Origin: Parapedobacter tibetensis
GTDB taxonomy: Bacteria > Bacteroidota > Bacteroidia > Sphingobacteriales > Sphingobacteriaceae
DNA length: 64,000 nucleotides
Direction: 5' to 3'
NCBI RefSeq assembly: GCF_024704835.1
Contig: NZ_JAMXBE010000002.1
Location: forward strand, 372,001-436,000
Both the position numbers and the translations under genes were made by a program. The notes beneath the pieces are model-generated. The model ran no database searches. It was not told where the DNA came from and saw nothing but the letters and a program-made list of their open reading frames with translations. Positions 26,124 to 35,048 of this stretch are shown here, one piece after another. Position 1 is the first letter of the stretch. The number at the start of each line of letters is the position of its first letter.

Positions 26124-27074
26124 ATGCTTGTTAGTCCGAGGATTTTGTTCAACCATTGTTACGGCCAGTATGGCATCGCGGCCATCAACGTGTTCACGTT
26201 GGAGCAGGTACTGGGTGTATTCCGTGCGGCGAGTAATGCCAATGCACCGTTTATCATACAAACCACACCAGTGGCGCGCGACTATGCCACGCCTGAACTG
26301 CTCATTGGCATGATTCATACAGCCGCCACCTTATATCCCGATACGGTGTTTGCCATCCATTTGGACCACGGGGTCGAGGCGCACATCGGCCATGCCCTCG
26401 AAAGTGGACATTATACCTCGGTGATGATTGATGCCTCGCATGACCCCCTGCAGACCAATATCGACCGCACAAGACGTGTAGTGCAACAGGCCCATGAAAA
26501 GGGTATTTGGGTAGAAGCTGAATTGGGGGTGCTCAGCGGGGTGGAAGATGGATTGTCTGTAGAAGCGGAAATGGCCCGATATACACAACCAGCGGAAGCG
26601 GCTTTTTTTGTTAAAGAAACGCAGTGTGATAGCTTAGCCATTGCGATAGGGACAAGCCATGGGGCTTACAAATTCTCGGGCGGTAAAGGACTGCAATTTG
26701 ATGCGCTCAAAAAAATTCAAACCGTATTGCCAGGTTACCCGTTGGTGTTGCATGGTGCGTCCGCTGTGGATCCGCTTGAAGTGGACCGGGTTGTCAAAGC
26801 AGGAGGGCAGATGGAGAAGGATGCGAAAGGTGTGTCTGATGACGAAGTCAGGCGAGCCATCCAGCTCGGGATATGTAAAATCAATATTGCCACGGATTTA
26901 CGTGTGCTATGGGCTCGTGTACATCGTGAGTTTTTTCGTGATTATCCAAATCAATTTGATCCGATCGCACCGGGCAAAGTTTATATCAATGAATTGGAAA
27001 AACTATGCACACGGAAATTTGAAGCCTATGGAGCAGTCGGAAAGGCTGCGGAACTGATCCACGCTATCCATTGA
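26124..27074 (+). CDS. iolJ: Class II aldolase, IolJ-like (2-deoxy-5-keto-gluconate-6-phosphate aldolase)
   Basis: This 316-residue class II (zinc) ketose-bisphosphate aldolase carries the metal ligands HLDHG (His82), His179 in GTSHGAYKF and His210 in VLHGASAV. The phosphate-binding KINIATDLR (about 252-260), the DASHDPL loop and the EAELGVLSG strand are also present. Fructose-bisphosphate aldolases share these motifs, so sequence alone does not settle the substrate. Its place as first gene of a complete inositol operon argues for IolJ, which splits 2-deoxy-5-keto-gluconate 6-phosphate into dihydroxyacetone phosphate and malonate semialdehyde. It begins 77 bp after operator site C and lies 18 bp before iolB. 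Confidence 0.85.
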   Translation: MLVSPRILFNHCYGQYGIAAINVFTLEQVLGVFRAASNANAPFIIQTTPVARDYATPELLIGMIHTAATLYPDTVFAIHLDHGVEAHIGHALESGHYTSVMIDASHDPLQTNIDRTRRVVQQAHEKGIWVEAELGVLSGVEDGLSVEAEMARYTQPAEAAFFVKETQCDSLAIAIGTSHGAYKFSGGKGLQFDALKKIQTVLPGYPLVLHGASAVDPLEVDRVVKAGGQMEKDAKGVSDDEVRRAIQLGICKINIATDLRVLWARVHREFFRDYPNQFDPIAPGKVYINELEKLCTRKFEAYGAVGKAAELIHAIH

Positions 27075-27092
27075 AACAACGGAAATATAAAA

Positions 27093-27980
27093 ATGCCTAT
27101 CATGATAAACGATGAAAAATATCCTTTACTAGCGAAGTCAAATCCACATGCCACCACCTACCAACATGTAAGCAAGGAAGATGGTGGCTGGCAATACCTC
27201 AATTTTGCAGCGAGGACGATGAAGCGGGGCGAGGTTTGGGAAAGCCATACAGGTGATCATGAATACGCCATTATCCTGCTATCGGGCAACTATCGAGTGA
27301 ACACAGACAAGGGCAGTTGGCAGACCATCAATGGCCGCAAAGATGTCTTTTCTGGAATTGCCCATTCCTTGTATTTGCCGCGCCATACCCATTTTGAGTT
27401 GGTGGCGGAGAGCGACGTTTTGGACATTGCTTACGGGTGGTGCGAGACCGACCAAGACTTTGCCCCTGTGTTCAAAACACCGGAGGAGGTGCAGATAGAG
27501 ATTCGTGGGGGCGACAACGCTACCAGGCAAATCAACGATTTGTTGGGGCCAGGCTTCCCCTGCCATCGACTGGTGGCCGTGGAAGTATACACCCCATCGG
27601 GCAATTGGAGTTCATTCCCCGCCCATAAGCACGATGAACGCATCGTGGCTGAGAATGGCGAATTGGTAGAGGCCAGGCTGGAAGAAACCTATTTCTATAA
27701 AATCAGCAAACCCCATGGGTATGCCATACAACAGGTGTATACAAGTGATGGCAGCCTTAACGAAATAGCCGTGGCCCGCCATAATGATGTGGTGCTGGTG
27801 CCTAAAGGTTATCACCCTGTGGTAGCAGGGCATGGCTACGATGTGTATTACCTCAACTTCTTGACAGGTTCAGATCAATCGCTCGCCAATACCCCCGACC
27901 CAGACCATGCCTGGATATTTGGAACATGGAAAGGGACGGATGAACGGATTCCGATGGTTACGGCAAAAATGAATGGATGA
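27093..27980 (+). CDS. iolB: 5-deoxy-glucuronate isomerase
   Basis: This 295-residue two-cupin protein matches IolB. Family motifs are GNWSSFPAHKHDE (metal-binding histidines), LEETYFYKISKPHGYAIQ and VPKGYHPVVAGHGYDVYYLNFL. It converts 5-deoxy-glucuronate to 5-dehydro-2-deoxy-gluconate in the cytoplasm. The stop codon overlaps the iolC start by four bases (ATGA), so translation is probably coupled. An alternative start at Met4 (27102) cannot be ruled out. Confidence 0.93.
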   Translation: MPIMINDEKYPLLAKSNPHATTYQHVSKEDGGWQYLNFAARTMKRGEVWESHTGDHEYAIILLSGNYRVNTDKGSWQTINGRKDVFSGIAHSLYLPRHTHFELVAESDVLDIAYGWCETDQDFAPVFKTPEEVQIEIRGGDNATRQINDLLGPGFPCHRLVAVEVYTPSGNWSSFPAHKHDERIVAENGELVEARLEETYFYKISKPHGYAIQQVYTSDGSLNEIAVARHNDVVLVPKGYHPVVAGHGYDVYYLNFLTGSDQSLANTPDPDHAWIFGTWKGTDERIPMVTAKMNG

Positions 27981-28999
27981 TGGAAGCTTCAGCAAAAAAA
28001 TACGACGTAGTCACTGTTGGCCGTTCGTCAATAGACCTCTATTCACAGGATATTGGCGCCGATTTTGTGGACATCAAAGGGTTTGATGCGTTTGTGGGCG
28101 GCTCACCGCTCAACATCGCCACAGGCTGCAGCCGACTGGGACTCCGGGCTGCATTATTGACCGGTGTGGGAGATGATAAAGTGGGTGATTTCATCCTGAA
28201 TTTCCTGACTAAGGAAAATGTGGAAACTGCTTTTATTCCCCGCATACCAAGTGCGAGGAGCAGTGCCGTGGTTTTGGGCATACAACCACCGGATACCTTT
28301 CCTTTGGTTTTTTACCGTAACAATGCGGCAGATTCCCAGATTACCATTGATCATGTGGATGCCATCGATATGGACAAGGTGAGGCTCATCGAGCTATCGG
28401 GCACCGCATTGAACATGGAGCCGAGCCGGAGTGCTGTATTCCATGCCGTAGAAAAAGCCAATGCACATGGGGTGACCACCTTGCTCGATATTGATTTCCG
28501 TGCAGACCAGTGGACCGATTTACGTTCGTTTGGCATCACCATACGGGCATTGTTGCCGCAGATTAAAATAGCCATTGGCACCGAAGAGGAAATATTGGCG
28601 GCAATGTTGCAAGATGCTTCCCAAGTGACCATTGAACAACAGCAAATTTCAGCACCAACCATAAAGGGCGACATCGATAAGGCCATCCAGCATATTTTAT
28701 CGCTCGGTGTGGAGGTATTGGTGGTAAAGCGGGGAGCTACAGGTGCCACGGTATTTGATAACCGAGGCGAAAAAGAGGATGTGCCTGGATTTCCGGTCAT
28801 CCCACTAAACATTCTCGGGGCAGGAGATGCGTTTGCTTCAGGATTTATCTATGGCTATTTAAATGGCTGGGATTTATACAAGTCGTGCCGGATGGGTAAC
28901 GCAAGTGGAGCGCAGGTAGTGCTGCAACCGGGGTGTGCCAATTTTATGCCATCTTTGCAGGAATCTCTGACCTTTATTGAACAACATGGCGGGTTTTGA
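27977..28999 (+). CDS. iolC: 5-dehydro-2-deoxygluconokinase
   Basis: This 340-residue PfkB/ribokinase-family kinase has the N-terminal substrate site VVTVGRSSIDLYSQ and the GG motif FVGGSPLNIATG (about 40-50). The C-terminal anion hole and base lie in LGAGDAFASGF (281-290, Asp284). It phosphorylates 5-dehydro-2-deoxy-gluconate for the aldolase encoded two genes upstream. Two start codons abut (27977 and 27980); the first overlaps the iolB stop. The gene ends just before a repeat element that separates it from iolD. Confidence 0.93.
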   Translation: MMEASAKKYDVVTVGRSSIDLYSQDIGADFVDIKGFDAFVGGSPLNIATGCSRLGLRAALLTGVGDDKVGDFILNFLTKENVETAFIPRIPSARSSAVVLGIQPPDTFPLVFYRNNAADSQITIDHVDAIDMDKVRLIELSGTALNMEPSRSAVFHAVEKANAHGVTTLLDIDFRADQWTDLRSFGITIRALLPQIKIAIGTEEEILAAMLQDASQVTIEQQQISAPTIKGDIDKAIQHILSLGVEVLVVKRGATGATVFDNRGEKEDVPGFPVIPLNILGAGDAFASGFIYGYLNGWDLYKSCRMGNASGAQVVLQPGCANFMPSLQESLTFIEQHGGF

Positions 29000-29005
29000 A
29001 TTTAT

Positions 29006-29089
29006 TAAAGAGGCTGTCCGAAAAGTGTTTCTATCTGTCAGGACACGCCGCAATGTCACACTGAGCGGAGTCGAAGCTCACCCTCTTTA
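29006..29089. repeat. Dispersed-repeat-like palindromic element inside the iol operon
   Basis: The 105-bp gap between iolC and iolD holds an 84-bp segment bounded by the inverted pair TAAAGAGG (29006-29013) and CCTCTTTA (29082-29089). It contains GAGGCTGTCCGAAAAG and TGTCACACTGAGCGGAG, which resemble the AGGCTGTC.../CTGAGCGGAGTCGAAG family of dispersed intergenic repeats I know from Bacteroidota genomes. No coding capacity is seen. Its RNA could fold and affect the iolC/iolD ratio. Confidence 0.6.
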
Positions 29090-29104
29090 TAAACTGACAA
29101 CGAA

Positions 29105-30970
29105 ATGGAAACAATTAAATTGACGACTGCCCAAGCGGTGATTCGGTTTCTTGACCAGCAATATGTGGAGCGGGACGATGTACAGCATAAATTCTTTGCT
29201 GGTTGCTTTGGCATTTTTGGCCATGGCAATGTAGGTGGTATTGGGCAAGCGCTGTTTGAATACCCCGATTTCAGGTATTTCCAATCGCGCAATGAGCAAG
29301 CCATGGTGCATACTGCTGCGGCTTATAGTAAGATGAAAAACAGGCTATCCACATTTGCCTGTACCTCATCCATCGGTCCCGGGGCTACCAACATGCTTAC
29401 CGCTGCTGCCGGTGCCACCATCAACAGGTTGCCCATTTTGTTGTTACCCGGTGATATTTTCTCAGGCAGGCACATAGATCCTGTACTGCAGCAACTTGAA
29501 TTTTCGGGTTCATCGGATATATCGGTCAACGATTGCTTCCGACCAATATCCCGATATTGGGATCGTATAAGCCGCCCGGAACAACTGATCGCTTCAATGA
29601 TGCACACGATGCGTGTGCTCACCTCACCTGCGGAGACCGGCACGGCCACCCTTTGCTTGCCGCAAGATGTGCAAGCAGAAGCATATAATTTTCCCAAGGA
29701 AATGTTCGAGAAACGGATCTGGTATATTCCCCGTCCACTACCCGACGCGGTATTGCTGCAACGTGCGGTTACGCGGATGCGGGCTGCTAAACGGCCGTTG
29801 ATTATTGCGGGTGGCGGGGTGATTTATAGTGAGGCCACGGAGGCCTTGCGGGCATTTGTGCATGCTACAGGAATACCCGTAGCAGAAACATTTGCCGGAA
29901 AGGGATCCTTACCCTACAACGATCCTCATCAACTGGGTGCGGTGGGTGCCACGGGCACAGAGGGGGCCAATGCAATAAGTGGCGAAGCCGATTTGGTGAT
30001 TGGTGTTGGTACGCGGTATAGTGATTTCACCACCGCCTCAAAAACCGCTTTCCAAGGCCATGACGTTTCGTTCATCAACATCAACATCGCCGAGTTTGAC
30101 GCCCATAAACAAGCGGGGTTAGCCCTCACCGGAGATGCTAGGGCGACATTGCAGGCACTTGCCGATCTATTGGTGGGGTATCATGTGGACACCGATTACG
30201 AGGAAAAGGTGGCGAATTTCAATCGGAGCTGGGATGACAAGGTATCCATTGCCTATCAGCCGGAAAACGACCAGCAGCTTTCCCAAGCCGAAGTCATTGG
30301 GCTGGTCAACACCTTTGCCGAGCCGAAGGACGTGGTGGTCTGCGCGGCAGGAAGCTTGCCAGGTGATCTACATAAGTTGTGGCGAACTTCAGACCCGAAA
30401 GGATTCCACCTCGAATATGGTTATTCCTGCATGGGTTACGAAATCGCAGGGGGGCTGGGGGCCAAGATGGCCGACCCCGATAGGGAAATATACGTGATGG
30501 TGGGCGACGGGAGCTACCTCATGATGTCATCGGAAATTGTGACTTCCATACAGGAAGGGTATAAGCTGATCATCATCCTCATCAATAATAATGGGTATGC
30601 CAGTATCGGAGGGCTCTCCAAATCATTGGGTACGGAAGGTTTTGGTACACGCTATCGGTATCGGGATGAAGGTACAGGACAGCTTGATGGCAAGGAACTC
30701 CCTGTGGATCTTGCCCGGAATGCGGCGAGTTTAGGTGCGGCGGTCATCAGAACCACCAATGAAGTTTCCTTTGGCGAAGCATTGATGCAAGCAAAGACCA
30801 ATGATAGCACTACAGTTATCTATGTGGAAACCACCCCCGAACGAAAAATGGCTGGATATGGGCATGCATGGTGGGAAGTACCCATTGCGGCAGTCTCGGA
30901 AAAAACCGCTGTACAAAAAGCCCATCAGCAATCGATGAACTCTAAAAAGAAACAACGCCACCACTTGTAA
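29105..30970 (+). CDS. iolD: 3D-(3,5/4)-trihydroxycyclohexane-1,2-dione acylhydrolase
   Basis: This 621-residue thiamine-diphosphate enzyme opens the ring of the diketo-inositol intermediate to give 5-deoxy-glucuronate. The N-terminal Pyr-binding domain has the conserved Glu region RNEQAMVHTAAAYS and SSIGPGATNMLTAA. The central domain (RPLIIAGGGVIYSEA) and the C-terminal ThDP site follow: GDGSYLMMSSEIVTSIQEG through NNNGYASI, the metal-binding GDG...NN motif. Length and motif order match IolD rather than acetolactate synthase. It lies after the repeat element and 28 bp before the transporter gene. Confidence 0.94.
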   Translation: METIKLTTAQAVIRFLDQQYVERDDVQHKFFAGCFGIFGHGNVGGIGQALFEYPDFRYFQSRNEQAMVHTAAAYSKMKNRLSTFACTSSIGPGATNMLTAAAGATINRLPILLLPGDIFSGRHIDPVLQQLEFSGSSDISVNDCFRPISRYWDRISRPEQLIASMMHTMRVLTSPAETGTATLCLPQDVQAEAYNFPKEMFEKRIWYIPRPLPDAVLLQRAVTRMRAAKRPLIIAGGGVIYSEATEALRAFVHATGIPVAETFAGKGSLPYNDPHQLGAVGATGTEGANAISGEADLVIGVGTRYSDFTTASKTAFQGHDVSFININIAEFDAHKQAGLALTGDARATLQALADLLVGYHVDTDYEEKVANFNRSWDDKVSIAYQPENDQQLSQAEVIGLVNTFAEPKDVVVCAAGSLPGDLHKLWRTSDPKGFHLEYGYSCMGYEIAGGLGAKMADPDREIYVMVGDGSYLMMSSEIVTSIQEGYKLIIILINNNGYASIGGLSKSLGTEGFGTRYRYRDEGTGQLDGKELPVDLARNAASLGAAVIRTTNEVSFGEALMQAKTNDSTTVIYVETTPERKMAGYGHAWWEVPIAAVSEKTAVQKAHQQSMNSKKKQRHHL

Positions 30971-30998
30971 TCCACATTTATTTTATAATAGCTCCGAT

Positions 30999-32597
30999 AT
31001 GTTCCAGCTTTCATCAATGACCCTAACCGTGCTTAGCTTTGTGGGCTTCACCCTGCTGGTAGGCCTATATGCTTGGTATCGTACCCGAAAGGAAAACTTG
31101 CGTTCGCAGGATGGTTATTTTTTGGGCGGAAGGAGTTTGACAGGCGTAGTGATTGCCGGCTCCATGATTATGACGAATATTTCTACTGAGCATTTGGTGG
31201 GGATGAACGGCTCCGCTTATAAAAATGGCTTTATCATTGTCGCGTGGGAAGTCACATCGGCATTGGCATTGATTGTAGCCGCCATCTATTTTGTGCCCAA
31301 ATACCTGAAGATGGGTTTGACCACGATTCCTCAATACTTGGAAAAGCGGTTTGATGCAAGTACCCGTTCATTGGTGGCCCTGTTTCTGCTTGTATCGTTT
31401 GCAGTGACCTTGCTGCCCATTGTGTTATACACGGGAGCCATCAACTTAGAGAGCTTTTTCAATGTGTCTGAGGTGCTTGGGGTAGATCGGGAACAAGGGA
31501 TATGGATTACTGTGGTCGTAGTTGGTGGCCTTGGCTCCATCTATGCGATTTTCGGTGGGTTGAAGGCGGTATCCATCTCAGATGTTGTCAATGGATACGG
31601 GTTATTGATTGGTGGCTTGCTGATACCCTTGCTTGCCCTCATCAGCATTGGCGGGGGTAATCCTGCCACGGGGCTGTCGCGGGTTTTTGAAAACAGCCCC
31701 GAGAAATTCAATGTCATCGGTGCTTCCGATTCGGTATTGCCATTTAGTACGCTGTTTACAGGCCTGGTCATCAATCAGCTCTATTTTTGGTGTATGAACC
31801 AAACCATCATCCAGCGGGCATTGGGTGCTCGCGATTTGAAAGCGGCACAGCAAGGATTACTATACACAGGCCTGCTGAAGTTATTGGTGCCTTTCATTAT
31901 TGTATTGCCCGGGGTGATTTGTTTTTATTATTTCGGTACCGCCTATTACGATAACCAGGATCTGGTCTATCCCGAATTGGTGAAAAAAGTCCTTCCTGTA
32001 TCCTTGTTGGGCTTTTTTGCGGCGGTCGTCATGGGGGCGGTTTTAAGTACGTTCAACAGTGTATTGAACAGTGCCTCCACGATATTCAGTATCGATATTT
32101 ATAAACGGTTGATAGATAAATCAGCAGGGGATGCCAAATTGGTGCGTATGGGTAAGCTAACAGCTACGTTGCTGGCCATTACCTCCATCGTGGCGGCACC
32201 CATGGTGGCCAATGCGCCCGATGGGTTATACCAATTGTTGCAGGAGCTGAATGGAATTTTTTTCATCCCCATCGCATCCATCATGATCGCCGGTTTCTTT
32301 TTCAAGCAGGTATCTGCCACAGGGGCGAAGGTTGCCCTGATCACGGGCCTGTTATTCTACGTCCTTTGTACGTTTGTATTTAAGGTAGGCATCCATTTCG
32401 TGCACATTTGGGGTATCGAGTTTTTGTTGAACATGGCAGTGATGCTTACCGTATCGCGGTTTTATCCAGCTAAGGCCTACGTGGCGACGGAATCCGGGAA
32501 TTTCGTACCCATGGAAGGGTGGCGGTATGCCAAACCTTTTGCCCTCGTACTGGTCATCGTCACCGTGGCCATATACATTTTATTAGGAAACATTTAA
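30999..32597 (+). CDS. Sodium:solute symporter (SSS family), probable inositol transporter
   Basis: This 532-residue inner-membrane protein belongs to the SSS/SLC5 family. About 13-14 hydrophobic helices are visible. The N-terminal ones carry YFLGGRSLTGVVIAGSMIMTNISTEHLVG, and a family sodium-site region, LSTFNSVLNSASTIFSIDIYKR, lies near residues 350-370. It uses sodium to import its substrate. Its position between iolD and mmsA, 12 bp from the latter, makes myo-inositol the most likely cargo, though a glycosylated or other sugar-like form remains possible. Confidence 0.88.
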   Translation: MFQLSSMTLTVLSFVGFTLLVGLYAWYRTRKENLRSQDGYFLGGRSLTGVVIAGSMIMTNISTEHLVGMNGSAYKNGFIIVAWEVTSALALIVAAIYFVPKYLKMGLTTIPQYLEKRFDASTRSLVALFLLVSFAVTLLPIVLYTGAINLESFFNVSEVLGVDREQGIWITVVVVGGLGSIYAIFGGLKAVSISDVVNGYGLLIGGLLIPLLALISIGGGNPATGLSRVFENSPEKFNVIGASDSVLPFSTLFTGLVINQLYFWCMNQTIIQRALGARDLKAAQQGLLYTGLLKLLVPFIIVLPGVICFYYFGTAYYDNQDLVYPELVKKVLPVSLLGFFAAVVMGAVLSTFNSVLNSASTIFSIDIYKRLIDKSAGDAKLVRMGKLTATLLAITSIVAAPMVANAPDGLYQLLQELNGIFFIPIASIMIAGFFFKQVSATGAKVALITGLLFYVLCTFVFKVGIHFVHIWGIEFLLNMAVMLTVSRFYPAKAYVATESGNFVPMEGWRYAKPFALVLVIVTVAIYILLGNI

Positions 32598-32609
32598 CCA
32601 TGATACCAT

Positions 32610-34085
32610 ATGGAATTATTAAAAAATTATATCAACGGAAAGTGGCAGCCAAGTAAAGAGGAAGGGATGCTTGACGTGGTGAATCCAGCCACGCAGGATT
32701 CGATAGGCAGGGTTCCTTATGGAAAGGACACTGCGCAAGATGTTGCAGACGCTGTCTCGGCTGCCTCTCAGGCGCATCGTGATTGGGCGACAACACCGGT
32801 GATGCAGCGTGTGCAACCCCTATATAAGCTCAAGCAATTGTTGGAAGATCATCTAGACGACCTTGCCCGTACGGTCACATCAGAATGCGGCAAGACTATG
32901 GCGGAGTCATTGGGTGAGTTGCAGCGGGCCATTGAAAACGTGGAGACGGCCTGTGCCACTCCATTGTTGATGCAAAGCGAATTTTCGGAAAACATTGCCC
33001 GGGGTGTCGATGAATTTGTCATCCGTCAACCATTGGGTGTATGTGCCTGCATTTCGCCCTTCAATTTTCCGGGCATGATTCCGTTTTGGTTTCTTCCGTA
33101 TGCCATCGCTTGTGGCAATACGTTCATCATCAAACCATCGGAAAAGGTACCGCTGACGATGCAAAAAGTAATGGGGTTGATAGACCAGATTGGCTTGCTA
33201 CCGGGTGTGGTCAATTTGGTCCACGGGGGTAAGGATTCCGTTGATGCGCTGTTGGATCATCCTGATGTAAAGGCCATCAGCTTTGTGGGATCTACCAACG
33301 TGGCGAAATATATTTATGCGAGGGGAGCCCAACAAGGCAAGCGGGTACAAGCCCAAGGGGGTGCAAAGAACCCTGTGGTGATCCTTCCTGATGCCGATTT
33401 GGAAACATCGTCGAAGATTATTACCGACAGTGTGTATGGCTGTGCAGGGCAGCGTTGCTTGGCCGCCTCGACTATTATTGCGGTGGATGACCGCCAAGGA
33501 AAAGTAAAAGAAGCACTGTATGAAGCGGCGAAAAGCAGGAAAACCGGTTACGGTCTCGCAGAAGGTGTGGAAATGGGACCGGTGATTTCCCGTGAAAGTA
33601 AAGCGCGGATAGCGCAGCTCATAGACCAAGGAGTACACGAAGGAGCAAAATTGCTGTTAGACGGCCGGGATGCTACCATTGATGGATTTGGAAATGGAAA
33701 TTTCATCAAACCAACGATTTTGGAAGACGTGCCATTGGGCGGTGAAATCGTTCGGACAGAAATATTCGGACCCGTGATGAGCCTGATTAACCTACAAACC
33801 GTTGATGAGGCGCTTGACTTCATCAACCGCAATCGTTACGGCAATATGGCCTGCTTGTTTACCAGTAGCGGAGCCAGTGCGCGGAAATTTCGGAGCGAGG
33901 CCAATGCCGGTAATATCGGCATCAACATCGGTGTGGCGGCACCGATGGCGCAGTTTCCGTTCAGTGGCTGGAACGATAGTTTTTTCGGCGATCTGCATGG
34001 CCAAGGCAGGCATGCCATTGAATTTTTCACGCAGACAAAGGTGGTCATCGAACGTTGGCCGAAGGAATGGTCACGGAAATTCTAA
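32610..34085 (+). CDS. mmsA: Methylmalonate/malonate-semialdehyde dehydrogenase (CoA-acylating)
   Basis: This 491-residue aldehyde dehydrogenase is the IolA/MmsA type. It has YINGKWQPS at the start, SPFNFPGMIPFW (Asn152 of the oxyanion hole), GGAKNPVVILPDADL and the nucleophile Cys283 in AGQRCLAAS, and no general-base Glu of hydrolytic ALDHs at the usual place. It converts malonate semialdehyde, the last iol product, to acetyl-CoA and CO2 with NAD and CoA. It starts 12 bp after the transporter and ends 3 bp before iolE, within one operon. Confidence 0.93.
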   Translation: MELLKNYINGKWQPSKEEGMLDVVNPATQDSIGRVPYGKDTAQDVADAVSAASQAHRDWATTPVMQRVQPLYKLKQLLEDHLDDLARTVTSECGKTMAESLGELQRAIENVETACATPLLMQSEFSENIARGVDEFVIRQPLGVCACISPFNFPGMIPFWFLPYAIACGNTFIIKPSEKVPLTMQKVMGLIDQIGLLPGVVNLVHGGKDSVDALLDHPDVKAISFVGSTNVAKYIYARGAQQGKRVQAQGGAKNPVVILPDADLETSSKIITDSVYGCAGQRCLAASTIIAVDDRQGKVKEALYEAAKSRKTGYGLAEGVEMGPVISRESKARIAQLIDQGVHEGAKLLLDGRDATIDGFGNGNFIKPTILEDVPLGGEIVRTEIFGPVMSLINLQTVDEALDFINRNRYGNMACLFTSSGASARKFRSEANAGNIGINIGVAAPMAQFPFSGWNDSFFGDLHGQGRHAIEFFTQTKVVIERWPKEWSRKF

Positions 34086-34088
34086 CTA

Positions 34089-34994
34089 ATGAATAAGATT
34101 AAAATAGCCAATGCGCCATGCTCCTGGGGGGCTTTGGAATTTGATTTAGCGGCAGCTACACCGGGCCATCTACAGGTGTTGCAAGAAATTGCCGAAACAG
34201 GTTATGTAGGAACCGAATTAGGCGATTGGGGTTTTATGCCCACCGACCCCGATGAGTTAAGGCAAGTGATTGAGCGATTCCACTTGGAACTTATCGGAGC
34301 CTTCGTGCCCGTGGCATTAGCCGAGCGGCAATGGCATGAGCAAGGTGTGGATAATGCGTTGCGCGTAGCAAATCTGATGGCACAGGCCGGTTATCCCGAT
34401 GCCTATATCGTCCTAGCGGATGATAACGGTACGGTACCGGAACGCACCATGCATGCTGGTCGGGTTACGCCGGAAATGGGTCTTGAAGAGCAACGTTGGA
34501 AAACATTTGCCAAAGGAGCCATGCAGGTGGCGCAGGCCGTGAAAGATGAGCATGGCATGCGTACCGTATTCCACCACCATTGTGGGGGGTATGTAGAAAC
34601 CCCAGATGAACTTGCCATGTTAATGACACTGACAGATCCACAATTGCTCGGCCTGTGCTTTGATACGGGGCATTATGCCTTTGGTGGTGGCAACTCGCTA
34701 GCGGCAGTGAAAAAATATAGGGACCGTATCTGGCATGTGCATTTTAAGGATTATGACCCCCATATGGGGCAATTATCGAAAACAAACCAATGGGATTATT
34801 TCGAATCCGTGAAGCAAGGAGTTTTTTGTGAGTTGGGTAAGGGAAATGTAGCGTTCGACACTGTGTTACATGAGTTGACCGAATCGGGTTATCAAGGATG
34901 GGTGGTCGTGGAGCAGGATGTATTACCCGGGATGGGTACACCAAAAGAATGTGCCCGCAATAACCGGATATATTTGGAACAATTGGGATTATAA
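34089..34994 (+). CDS. iolE: 2-keto-myo-inositol (inosose) dehydratase
   Basis: This 301-residue xylose-isomerase-like TIM-barrel protein is IolE. Characteristic pieces are the N-terminal APCSWGALEF, GYVGTELGDWGF, the metal/substrate cluster FHHHCGGYVETPDE (His162-164, Glu170), LCFDTGHYAFGG and WHVHFKDYDP. It removes water from 2-keto-myo-inositol to give the diketone substrate of IolD. The 3-bp spacing from mmsA suggests coupled expression. Confidence 0.93.
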   Translation: MNKIKIANAPCSWGALEFDLAAATPGHLQVLQEIAETGYVGTELGDWGFMPTDPDELRQVIERFHLELIGAFVPVALAERQWHEQGVDNALRVANLMAQAGYPDAYIVLADDNGTVPERTMHAGRVTPEMGLEEQRWKTFAKGAMQVAQAVKDEHGMRTVFHHHCGGYVETPDELAMLMTLTDPQLLGLCFDTGHYAFGGGNSLAAVKKYRDRIWHVHFKDYDPHMGQLSKTNQWDYFESVKQGVFCELGKGNVAFDTVLHELTESGYQGWVVVEQDVLPGMGTPKECARNNRIYLEQLGL

Positions 34995-35048
34995 GGTCGG
35001 GTGCTGCTTAGCGACTCGGCGTCTTAGCCAGAAAAAATAAAACGACTT

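Noticed and set aside
26124-27074. Glycolytic fructose-bisphosphate aldolase
   Set aside because: The fold and motifs are shared, but the gene is the first of a complete inositol operon and the pathway needs this very step; the IolJ role is more economical, although it is not proved.
28999-29105. Insertion sequence between iolC and iolD
   Set aside because: The gap has no transposase and is far too short; it fits a small dispersed repeat.
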